Shown piece after piece: positions 8,828 to 17,926 of a DNA stretch of 64,000 nucleotides. Position numbers and translations under genes: made by a program. The stretch's first letter is position 1. Each line of letters opens with the position of its first letter. The DNA comes from Marinobacter salsuginis (lineage in GTDB: Bacteria > Pseudomonadota > Gammaproteobacteria > Pseudomonadales > Oleiphilaceae), in the NCBI RefSeq assembly GCF_009617755.1, contig NZ_BGZH01000002.1, positions 372,001 to 436,000 on the forward strand, written 5' to 3'. The notes beneath the pieces are model-generated. The model saw nothing but the letters and a program-made list of their open reading frames with translations. It made no database searches and had not been told where the DNA came from.

Positions 8828-9066
8828 AAACACCTCCTGCAAACGGGGCAAATAGAATCCACTCCTGCAGGTTAGTCAGTATGGCAAGCCTCTACAAGAC
8901 AAAAAATCATATAGATGATGTACGTGAAAGTACCGCCATCACCGCGGTCAGAGCAAAATCTGTTGCCCCGCAAGTTGACCCGACAGTACCTGCCGACCAG
9001 ACTGTAAATTGGCCATGGACGAACACTAGGCACAGACAGTCACTCATCATCATAGGCGGAGGCTCA

Positions 9067-10050
9067 ATGACTCAGCACAGCAAACCTGTTGTTACCGTTC
9101 TCACCGCACCCGGGGAACAGGAACCGCCAGGAATGGACGCCGTCAGGGCCCGCGCAGATGTGCGCTTTGCCTGTGACGAGCCGACCCTTCGCGACACCTT
9201 GCCCGGCACCGACATCATGATGGTGACGGACTTTCGCACAGAGGCCCTGGCGGCCGCCTGGCACACGGCAGACAAGCTGAAATGGATCCACGCCACCAGT
9301 GCTGGCGTTGATGCACTGATGTTCCCGGACCTGATCAAAGGCGATGTCACCGTGACCAACGCCCGCGGCATTTTCGACCGTACCATTGCCGAGTACGTGC
9401 TCTGCACCATCCTGATGTTCGCCAAGGATTTCCCGAACTCCATCCGGCTGCAGATGAAGCACCAGTGGAAGCACCGGGACACCGAGCGCGCAGAAGGCAA
9501 GCAGGTTCTGGTTGTTGGAGCAGGCTCTATCGGCCGCCAGATCGGCCGGCTGGTTGGCGCTGCCGGATTGAAGGCCCACGGCATTGCCCGCAAACCGAGA
9601 AAAGAGGATCCGGATTTTGTCGCGGTGCACGGCAACGACGACCTATACGAGCAGCTGGGGCACGCGGACTTCGTGGTAATTGCAGCACCGCTGACACCCC
9701 AGACCGAGGGTCTGTTTGACGAGAAAGCCTTCAAGGCCATGAAAAAGTCCGCCCGACTGATCAACATCGGCCGCGGCCCGATCGTCAAAACCGATGATCT
9801 GATAACAGCCCTGAAAAATGGCGAAATCGCCGGCGCCGGACTGGATGTCTTCGAGGAAGAGCCGCTAGCAGAAGATCACCCGCTCTGGGACATGGAGAAC
9901 GTCACGATGACCGCCCATATGGCCGGCGACTTCATCGGCTGGAAGCGGGCCCTGACCGACCAGTTCCTGGAGAACTTCGACCGCTGGCACAAGGGCGAGG
10001 AGTTGTTCAACCTGGTGGACAAGGAACTGGGGTACGCCGGTAGCAAGTAG
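9067..10050 (+). CDS. D-2-hydroxyacid dehydrogenase family protein
   Basis: A 327-residue protein from the ATG preceded by GGAGG (9058-9062); an upstream extension in the same frame (from 8881) lacks family similarity. The NAD-binding domain has GAGSIGRQIGRLVG at about 155-168, and the catalytic triad is visible as Arg in NIGRGPIV, Glu in EEEPL and His in MTAHMAGD. It should reduce a 2-oxoacid to a D-2-hydroxyacid or the reverse. The neighbouring divergent aminotransferase, which could supply a 2-oxoacid, is suggestive, but substrate assignment is inference. Confidence 0.88.
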   Translation: MTQHSKPVVTVLTAPGEQEPPGMDAVRARADVRFACDEPTLRDTLPGTDIMMVTDFRTEALAAAWHTADKLKWIHATSAGVDALMFPDLIKGDVTVTNARGIFDRTIAEYVLCTILMFAKDFPNSIRLQMKHQWKHRDTERAEGKQVLVVGAGSIGRQIGRLVGAAGLKAHGIARKPRKEDPDFVAVHGNDDLYEQLGHADFVVIAAPLTPQTEGLFDEKAFKAMKKSARLINIGRGPIVKTDDLITALKNGEIAGAGLDVFEEEPLAEDHPLWDMENVTMTAHMAGDFIGWKRALTDQFLENFDRWHKGEELFNLVDKELGYAGSK

Positions 10051-10084
10051 TTGAGTCCGGAGCCAGGGGTGTGGGCGACCGTAG

Positions 10085-10112
10085 GTCGGATTGGCCTTAG
10101 GCGTAATCCGAC
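10085..10112. repeat. REP-like palindrome
   Basis: GTCGGATT at 10085-10092 and AATCCGAC at 10105-10112 are perfect inverted copies, and the 12-nt loop contains GCC-TTA-GGC that extends the stem. It falls in the 71-nt gap between convergent genes (hydroxyacid dehydrogenase and desaturase). This string type recurs in many bacterial genomes as a short extragenic palindrome. It may also help terminate both transcripts, although there is no strong T-run. Confidence 0.6.
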
Positions 10113-10121
10113 TATACTCGC

Positions 10122-11210
10122 CTACACACGATTACTTGCGGAAAACCTCTGCTGCAAAGGCAACAAATCAAACACACGTTCCGGATTATTCGGATCCACC
10201 AGCTCCGTCGGTGACTTGTAAACCCGAGGCGTGCTGTAAAGCAGCTTCAGCGCCGTACCATGCGGCATGGCCACATACCGCTCAGCATGATTCTCCTCCA
10301 GCCACCGACGCACCCGCGGCGCCATGTTGTGGCCCATTTTCGGAAAGAAGTGATGTTCAACGTGGTGACTGAACCGGAAATGCAGCCGGTCCAGCAGCGG
10401 GTGGCTGCGCAGACTCATGGAGTTATCCAGCGGGTTGTTGGTTGCCGTTTGCGGGCGCAGGAAATGATTGGTGAGGATATAGCCCTGCCCCAAAGCGTTG
10501 GCGGCCATAAATGGAATCAAAACCGTAAATACCGCCAGCGGTCCGGACACGATTGCCAGCACGGCCCACGCTGCTACACAAGCGAACGATTGCCGGATAG
10601 CCTTGCGGCGATCAAACCCTTTGAATTGCTTCCGCCGTTTGGCCTGGAACCACAGCACCAACTGGGCGTGAAAGGTAAAGGAATATGTCAGAAACAGGTA
10701 GCTGTACCAGGTCCCTGAACCGGGAGCCAGCTTGGTGAACTTCTTCTGCTTCGGGTCCGCGTTGTAGCGACGCAAGGTACCAAAACTATCCGGGTCTACA
10801 TCGCCGGCATTGGTATTGCCGTGATGAACCACATTATGCCAACGGCGCCAGAACTCAGGCGGCACGATCAACGGCCCGAACCCCAGCCAGCCGAAAAAGT
10901 TCTGCCAGCGCCGGCTCATACCCAGCGCCCCGTGTAGAACCTCATGGGCCAGCAACGCCTGACAACCAATGGTGTGGCCCACCAGCAGACCCAGCCCCAG
11001 ATTCGCATACCACGGCAGTCCCGCCAGCAAAATGGTGAAAATGCCTCCCCAGATCATCAGTTGCAACGGCAGGAACCAGATGACCCGCCAGGTTTGCGGC
11101 TTGAACGTATCCGCCGGCAGTTCCTTCTTCATTCTATCCCTGAGTTCCCGCTCGTCCGGCTTGCCAAAAACGGTCTGGCCCAGCGAGTCGGGTTGTACGG
11201 CAGCGTTCAT
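10122..11210 (-). CDS. Membrane fatty acid desaturase
   Basis: A 362-residue integral membrane di-iron desaturase. The three histidine boxes are complete: HEVLH (about residue 89), HNVVHH (about 125) and HHVEHH near 275. Hydrophobic segments at about 43-85 and 205-240 flank them. It introduces a double bond into membrane or acyl-CoA fatty acids using O2 and an electron donor. No ferredoxin-reductase partner gene adjoins it. A 24-bp palindrome at 11253-11276 lies 43 nt upstream of the start and may be its operator. Regiospecificity cannot be read; homologues include delta-9 and alkane-related desaturases. Confidence 0.88.
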   Translation of the reverse strand: MNAAVQPDSLGQTVFGKPDERELRDRMKKELPADTFKPQTWRVIWFLPLQLMIWGGIFTILLAGLPWYANLGLGLLVGHTIGCQALLAHEVLHGALGMSRRWQNFFGWLGFGPLIVPPEFWRRWHNVVHHGNTNAGDVDPDSFGTLRRYNADPKQKKFTKLAPGSGTWYSYLFLTYSFTFHAQLVLWFQAKRRKQFKGFDRRKAIRQSFACVAAWAVLAIVSGPLAVFTVLIPFMAANALGQGYILTNHFLRPQTATNNPLDNSMSLRSHPLLDRLHFRFSHHVEHHFFPKMGHNMAPRVRRWLEENHAERYVAMPHGTALKLLYSTPRVYKSPTELVDPNNPERVFDLLPLQQRFSASNRV

Positions 11211-11252
11211 TTGTCACCTTTGGCTAATCGGTTAAATCAGTCACAAGAATAT

Positions 11253-11276
11253 TTCAGAGTACAAATGTGCGCTGAA
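11253..11276. promoter_or_regulatory. Palindromic operator candidate (FabR/DesT-like) upstream of the desaturase
   Basis: TTCAGAGTACA at 11253-11263 and TGTGCGCTGAA at 11266-11276 match as inverted repeats at 9 of 11 positions around a central AA. The inner part AGAGTACA-AA-TGTGCGCT resembles, from memory, the TetR-family FabR operator (AGCGTACA-NN-TGTNCGCT). FabR and DesT repress unsaturated fatty acid genes, including desaturases, which suits the position. No fabR/desT gene is in the window, so the regulator is inferred. Confidence 0.5.
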
Positions 11277-11425
11277 TTTAACTGACAAAGCGAACAGTGG
11301 CAACACCCATAATCGGAAACAGAGGTAAAGACCACAAAAACTGGAACACTCGTACCGATTTCATCAAGCAGAAGAGTCGTTCTGAGAATTTGGAGTGCCG
11401 CATGGATAGGGCCTCCACAGGATGT

Positions 11426-11447
11426 CTTTGGCCATGGATGGCCAAAG
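11426..11447. repeat. Perfect 10-bp palindrome, intergenic
   Basis: CTTTGGCCAT (11426-11435) and ATGGCCAAAG (11438-11447) are perfect inverted copies separated by GG. The core GCCATGGATGGC and the following GCCAAGCG are shared with the interior of the 1931-2036 element, suggesting both belong to one dispersed family. Confidence 0.5.
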
Positions 11448-11625
11448 CCAAGCGCACATGGGTGAGGCCGAGCGTTTATAAAGCGAAGCTTCATGCGACA
11501 GCCGAACGACAGCAATCTGTGATTGCTGGCTGGACCCGCTTGCGGGTGCTCGTAGCGGTCCTGAGGAGGCCCTTTTCATTCGGCACCACCCCCAAGGACG
11601 AGGACCACAATAAAAGAAACAAAAA

Positions 11626-11645
11626 CGGGAGCCCGTAGGCTCCCG
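11626..11645 (-). terminator. Rho-independent terminator of the response regulator transcript
   Basis: CGGGAGCC (11626-11633) pairs with GGCTCCCG (11638-11645) over a 4-nt loop. Read leftward, the hairpin is followed by a run of five T (AAAAA on the plus strand at 11621-11625). It lies 31 nt past the stop of the response regulator and should end the acs-regulator transcript. Confidence 0.85.
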
Positions 11646-11676
11646 CTCGCTATCAATTCAAACCAGTAAAACCAAA

Positions 11677-12342
11677 TCAGCTACCAGACAACGACTGATC
11701 CGAAGGATCGATCTCCATCTGCTGAATCGCAATCACAGCCTGGGTCCGATTCCGAACCCCAAGCTTCCGGAACACCGCCGTGATATGCGCCTTGATGGTT
11801 GCTTCGGAAACATCCAGATCATAGGCAATCTGCTTGTTCAGAAGCCCCTCGGCCAGCATACCCAGCACCCGGAACTGCTGTGGCGTAAGCGACGCCAACT
11901 TCTCGGAAAAGTCCGTGGCATCCGAATGCATCCGCTCGATCTTCTCAGCCACTCCCGCCGGCAACCAGACATCCCCTTCCAGGACCGCCTGAATCGCCTC
12001 CGTGATGGTGGGCAATGGCGCCGACTTCGGAATAAAGCCGGAAGCGCCGTAGTCAATCGAGCGGCGCATCACCTGTAATTCCTCGGAACCTGACACAACC
12101 ACCACCGGCAGCCCCGGGTATTGCCCGCGCATGAACACAAGCCCGGAGAAGCCGTGGGCACCCGGCATATTGAGATCCAGCAGAACCAGATCCGCATCCG
12201 GATGCGACTCTACCGCCGCCTGCAGTGCCTTGATGCTGTCGACTTCCACCGTCTCGGCATCGGGCACCGCCTGACTGACCGCCTGCTTCAATGCTGCGCG
12301 AAACAGCGGGTGATCATCAGCGACGATAATTGTTTGTGCCAT
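11677..12342 (-). CDS. LuxR/NarL-type response regulator, CrbR/ErdR-like
   Basis: A 221-residue regulator with an N-terminal receiver (DDHPLF acidic pair near 10-11, phosphoacceptor Asp in LLDLNMPGAHG near 58, conserved Ser in VVSGSEE, Lys in FIPKS) and a C-terminal LuxR helix-turn-helix (LTPQQFRVLGMLAEGLLNKQIA ... ATIKAHI). It starts 44 nt downstream of acs on the same strand. In Vibrio and Pseudomonas the orthologous-looking regulators CrbR and ErdR activate acs with the kinase CrbS/MxtR, so acetate control is the likely job. No CrbS-like transporter-kinase gene is in this window. Confidence 0.85.
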   Translation of the reverse strand: MAQTIIVADDHPLFRAALKQAVSQAVPDAETVEVDSIKALQAAVESHPDADLVLLDLNMPGAHGFSGLVFMRGQYPGLPVVVVSGSEELQVMRRSIDYGASGFIPKSAPLPTITEAIQAVLEGDVWLPAGVAEKIERMHSDATDFSEKLASLTPQQFRVLGMLAEGLLNKQIAYDLDVSEATIKAHITAVFRKLGVRNRTQAVIAIQQMEIDPSDQSLSGS

Positions 12343-12386
12343 TCAACAAATTCCTTACAGGTACGTGGCCTGGTAACACACAGGCG

Positions 12387-14336
<1,950 letters not shown>

Positions 14337-14608
14337 TGTGCTCCCCCTTTAGTCAGAGTCTGTTGTCATTGTCGGTTTTGGAATTCAGACGTTAAGGCCT
14401 CTCCGGCCCTTTAGACGGATAGAAGTAGTTCACCATGCTAGCCACTACACAATGAATTAGACTAACGTCCTAATCCGCCTGAACTTTTAGCCCAAAACAG
14501 TCGATAAACCGCAAGAAAACAACGGTAAATTGCGCCGAACGAGAAGCTTTTAAAAGGATAGTTCGGTTGGAGCCGATGGCAAACCGGGAAGGATAGCGGC
14601 CGCTAAAA
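14337..14608. promoter_or_regulatory. acs upstream region with a short dyad
   Basis: About 270 nt without a gene lie upstream of acs. The only symmetry I noted is ATTAG (14456-14460) and CTAAT (14470-14474), inverted around 9 nt, 120 nt from the acs start. It is a possible site for the CrbR-like regulator. No clear promoter boxes could be fixed by eye. The remainder appears featureless. Confidence 0.3.
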
Positions 14609-14635
14609 AAAGCCCGGTCTGCGAGACCGGGCTTT
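14609..14635 (-). terminator. Rho-independent terminator of the fatty acyl reductase gene
   Basis: AAAGCCCGGTCT (14609-14620) pairs perfectly with AGACCGGGCTTT (14624-14635) around a 3-nt loop. Read leftward it runs into further T (plus-strand A from 14605). It begins 5 nt beyond the reductase stop codon. Confidence 0.9.
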
Positions 14636-14639
14636 GGAT

Positions 14640-16175
14640 TCATGCTGCCTTTTTACGGGCCTTGGCTGAGCGCAGGCTATATACCTTGCGCTCCTTGAGG
14701 GCATAGCGGTTAAGACCCGCAAGGTGAATCTTGCGCAGGTATACCGCCCAGTCAATCTGACGTGCGTCTACCGGAAACAGCACCTTGTCCAGCTCCCCCA
14801 TCCTGGCGGCCAGGGCCAGCAGGTCGTCATTGCGGAAGATATAGTCCGGCGCGGTATAGAAACCAAAGATGGTTGCCAGGGAGCGGGTGGTATCCAGGTT
14901 GCGAAGCACTTTCAGCTCGCGGTTCTGGCCCAGCATACGCAAGACTTTCCCGGTAATGCTCAGGGGAATGCGCACCCCGCCGACAACGGCGTCGAACAAC
15001 CGGCGGTTCACCGCAATAAAGGGCTTGGTCGGCTGGCGATAGAACAGCTGATCGTATTCTGCGAAGTTGGTTTTGGATTCCGCCATCAGGTGATCAATGA
15101 ATTGCCCCAGGGAAACCGGGTTAGAGCTGCCACTGCAACATTGGTATATCCGGTGACAGGGAGTATCAGCAATGGCTTCGGCAGCGGCCAGGATGATTGC
15201 ATTGGCCACCAGATCCACGGGGATCACATCGATAATGCCGGACCGCTTGCCCGGGAATAGCGTAACCTTCTCTCGAGCGTAGGCAAGGATGATCGCGTCG
15301 GCCACCTTCACGCCCTCAATCCAGCCCGGCGCGGGCTCCTCGAGTGCGCTCTCGATAATCGATGGACGGACAATGGTCAGGGCACGCCCTGCCAGGGCCT
15401 TGAGCAAAAGCTGCTCACCCAACCACTTGGTAAAGGTGTAGGTATCGCTCCAGCCGTAATGGTTGGCTTCACGGATGCCAAGGTCCACCAGCTTCTTTTC
15501 AAGCATTTTTCCCGAATAGCGAGAACGAACGTCCGCAATCTTGTCTTCCAGCAGCCGAACCAGTTCCTCGATCTCGTAATAGCCTTCCGTACTCCGGGGG
15601 ATAGGCTCACCGGCCGGCTTGATTACCGTCTCAGTGATCTGCCCCGAATTCATGCCGTTCACATAACAGGTGGAAACCTGAAGAACCGCCAGGGACTTGT
15701 TCTGTCGGGCAAGTTCGGCGACGTTTTCAAGGCACTGCGTATTGATCGCAAGCGCCTTGTCGAGCTCTTCACGGAAATTCACACTGGCGGCGGAATTGAT
15801 GACCACATCAATACCTCCGGCCAGTTTGCGGAAACGGTCTGCGGACAGGCCAAACAATGGCTCGGTCACTTCCCCGGTCACGCAGTGCACGCGCTCATCG
15901 ATAAAGGTTTCGAACGCTTCGTTGTCATCCTGGCGCAGCCGATCAAAGACTGACGAGGTCGCGATCTCGTCAAAAAACCGCTCCCGGGCATTGGGATGGC
16001 GCTTGTTACCACGGATCAGCAGGTGAATGCCGCCGATGTCAGGGACGGCGCGAATCAGCTTTTCCAGTACCACCTTGCCGAGAAAACCGGTGGTGCCGGT
16101 AATCAGAACATGCTTGCCCCTTAGCCGCTCAAGTACTTTGGACGACGCTTCGGGATTCAACTGCTGTGTTGCCAT
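14640..16175 (-). CDS. NADPH-dependent long-chain fatty acyl-CoA/ACP reductase (alcohol-forming), wax ester pathway
   Basis: The chosen start is the ATG at 16175 (MATQQLNPEASSK), with AAGGAG 8 nt upstream; the frame is open for 16 more codons. The 511-residue product has the extended-SDR Rossmann motif TGTTGFLGK (about 26-34) and the YxxxK pair as Tyr246 and Lys250 in TYTFTK, then the male-sterility/FAR C-terminal domain (SLATIFGFYTAPDYIFRND). It closely matches, from memory, the Marinobacter fatty acyl reductases of about 510 residues that reduce acyl-CoA or aldehyde to fatty alcohol. The alcohol is later esterified by a wax synthase (WS/DGAT), which is not in this window. A strong terminator follows. 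Confidence 0.92.
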   Translation of the reverse strand: MATQQLNPEASSKVLERLRGKHVLITGTTGFLGKVVLEKLIRAVPDIGGIHLLIRGNKRHPNARERFFDEIATSSVFDRLRQDDNEAFETFIDERVHCVTGEVTEPLFGLSADRFRKLAGGIDVVINSAASVNFREELDKALAINTQCLENVAELARQNKSLAVLQVSTCYVNGMNSGQITETVIKPAGEPIPRSTEGYYEIEELVRLLEDKIADVRSRYSGKMLEKKLVDLGIREANHYGWSDTYTFTKWLGEQLLLKALAGRALTIVRPSIIESALEEPAPGWIEGVKVADAIILAYAREKVTLFPGKRSGIIDVIPVDLVANAIILAAAEAIADTPCHRIYQCCSGSSNPVSLGQFIDHLMAESKTNFAEYDQLFYRQPTKPFIAVNRRLFDAVVGGVRIPLSITGKVLRMLGQNRELKVLRNLDTTRSLATIFGFYTAPDYIFRNDDLLALAARMGELDKVLFPVDARQIDWAVYLRKIHLAGLNRYALKERKVYSLRSAKARKKAA

Positions 16176-16397
16176 GGGAGAACTCCTTCTCATTTCGATT
16201 CGTTGTCGGCGCACACCTGCCAACCAAAGAAAAGTTTGTGAATCAGGTACGGAAGACTCAGTGCATATTGCGGGCCACGATTCGGATTTATGCTCAATCC
16301 TTGCACAACTTTATTTACAGAGCGGTGACACACAGCAAAGTTACGCTACAAAAAGTGCTAATAAAATGACGGAAAAGGAGGCAGGTATTTTTACCGG

Positions 16398-17720
16398 TCA
16401 GGAGCGTCCCTGATCATTACCTGAAAGAGACCGCAGGAGCTGATCCAGGGAGATATCCGCCGGCTGCTCCTTCAGCACCCGCACCAGGCGATCCTGCTCG
16501 CCAAAGCTGATTCGGTCGTAGAAAGGCTCGCGCAGTACCGGGTGGATCAACTCACGGCTTTGCGGTTCCTGTGCGGGGGGCGAAATCTGGTCCGCCAGGT
16601 CACGGAGGTGGATCGCCAGATGACTCTTGCGCTCGGGGCTGAGATTCTCCCACTGGAACGCTCCCAGTCCGGTCTGGATAATCTCGATGACATCACTATC
16701 CAGCGTGCTCCCAAGCAGTGCAAAAAGCCGAGTGAATGCTTCATAACGCAGCAGTGGGTCGATCGGTGCTTCACTGAACACCGCCTCAATCTCATCCACG
16801 GCCTTCAGGCACCGATGCTTCAGCGATGGCGTCTCGTTCCCGGTTTGAGGTTCGGGCTTGCCCAACGCTTTCGGATTTGCCGATTCCCTTTTTGACACCT
16901 TATGCCAGTAAGCCGCAATGCCTGCCTTTCGCCTGGGCAGCTGGGAAAGCCTCACGTCCAGCATGTCGGCAAGGGTGTGGAACTGTCGGCATGAGGGGTC
17001 CGACACAGGCAGAAGCGCGACAGGCTTCTGGTTGAGAACCGACTGGCGAAGGGTCTCGTCGCGCCAGATGCCACCCATGTAGTGGAGCGAGATCCCCAGG
17101 TGGCGCTGGGCAGCGGCATCCAGACGCTGGAAGACGGACCTGGCCTGGCTGGCCCCCTGGGCCATATTCACAAGAATGCTAGGTATCCGATTGTAGCCCC
17201 TGCGCCTGAGCACCTTGATCAGCGAGAAGGCGTCCGTCAGGGACGCGGGATCCGGGGTCACCACCATACAAGCCAGTTCTGTTGCGGCAATCATATGGAG
17301 CCCGGCAGCCTGCAGGCCGGCAGCGGTATCGGTAATGACGTAATCGTAACGATTTTCCAGGTTATAGAGTGCCCGCAGGATTCGAAGGCTCTCGGTCGGC
17401 CCCATGTCCATGCACTCCTGGACACCGGAGGCCCCTGGTACAATGTGCAGCCCGTAATCGGTCTCAAGGATGACGTCCTCCAGACGACACTCTCCGGCCA
17501 TCACATTGGCAAGGGTTTTTCTCGGGTACAGGCCAACCATGATGCTGACATTGGCAAGGTCGGTGTCGCCATCCAGCAACAAAACCCGGTTATCCTGCCT
17601 TGCCAGGGTGAGCGCAAGATTCAGGGCGACCGAGGTCTTACCCACCCCACCTTTACCGCCAGCAATTGCGATGGTGCGGGGTTGGTTCGGATTGTGCTTG
17701 ACAGGTTCTCTGGCGTTCAT
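16398..17720 (-). CDS. MinD/ParA-family ATPase with long C-terminal extension
   Basis: A 440-residue protein from the ATG at 17720; a GTG directly before it is an alternative. Residues 15-260 form a deviant-Walker ATPase: KGGVGKT at 23-29, DGDTDLANVS with the ParA/MinD aspartate, and a Walker B-like YVITDTAAGL. Residues 265-440 are an extra, mostly helical region with no family I recognise. The N-terminal half is most like FlhG/MinD (LPG-type VVTPDPASLTDAFSLIKVL), but no flagellar genes are near. It diverges from an HDOD-histidine kinase across 206 nt. A role in polar or membrane positioning is inference. Confidence 0.8.
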   Translation of the reverse strand: MNAREPVKHNPNQPRTIAIAGGKGGVGKTSVALNLALTLARQDNRVLLLDGDTDLANVSIMVGLYPRKTLANVMAGECRLEDVILETDYGLHIVPGASGVQECMDMGPTESLRILRALYNLENRYDYVITDTAAGLQAAGLHMIAATELACMVVTPDPASLTDAFSLIKVLRRRGYNRIPSILVNMAQGASQARSVFQRLDAAAQRHLGISLHYMGGIWRDETLRQSVLNQKPVALLPVSDPSCRQFHTLADMLDVRLSQLPRRKAGIAAYWHKVSKRESANPKALGKPEPQTGNETPSLKHRCLKAVDEIEAVFSEAPIDPLLRYEAFTRLFALLGSTLDSDVIEIIQTGLGAFQWENLSPERKSHLAIHLRDLADQISPPAQEPQSRELIHPVLREPFYDRISFGEQDRLVRVLKEQPADISLDQLLRSLSGNDQGRS

Positions 17721-17845
17721 CACCGGTAATCTAGGTCCCTGATTTTTCGGTTTTCAGTATTTTAACCTGTAAAAATTCTACACATATCACGAATCAGATA
17801 ATATATTGCTTAAAAAAAGAGCAATAAGTATTTAATAACGACGGA

Positions 17846-17874
17846 TTATTGTCTAAGCTCTTTTCGGACAATAA
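17846..17874. promoter_or_regulatory. Inverted repeat upstream of the HDOD-kinase gene
   Basis: TTATTGTC (17846-17853) and GACAATAA (17867-17874) are perfect inverted copies around 13 nt, in an AT-rich segment 53 nt before the start. It could be an operator in the divergent region with the MinD-like gene or a leader hairpin. There is no sequence-family match to name a regulator. Confidence 0.4.
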
Positions 17875-17926
17875 GAATGAACGCTCCGTCAGATACTGAC
17901 TTTTTCGTCGCACGGCAGGTAAGCCT

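Larger units (their letters stand above)
11211..11676. other. Intergenic region with operator candidate, palindrome and terminator
   Basis: This 466-nt stretch separates the desaturase start from the response regulator stop. It holds the desaturase promoter region with a 24-bp palindrome (11253-11276), a second perfect palindrome (11426-11447) and a terminator (11626-11645). No convincing gene, RNA fold or transposon remnant was seen between them; the short open frames have no ribosome site or recognisable sequence. Confidence 0.6.

Noticed and set aside
8881..9066. N-terminal extension of the D-2-hydroxyacid dehydrogenase frame
   Set aside because: The family domain begins at 9067 with a GGAGG just before it; the extension has no similarity and atypical composition.
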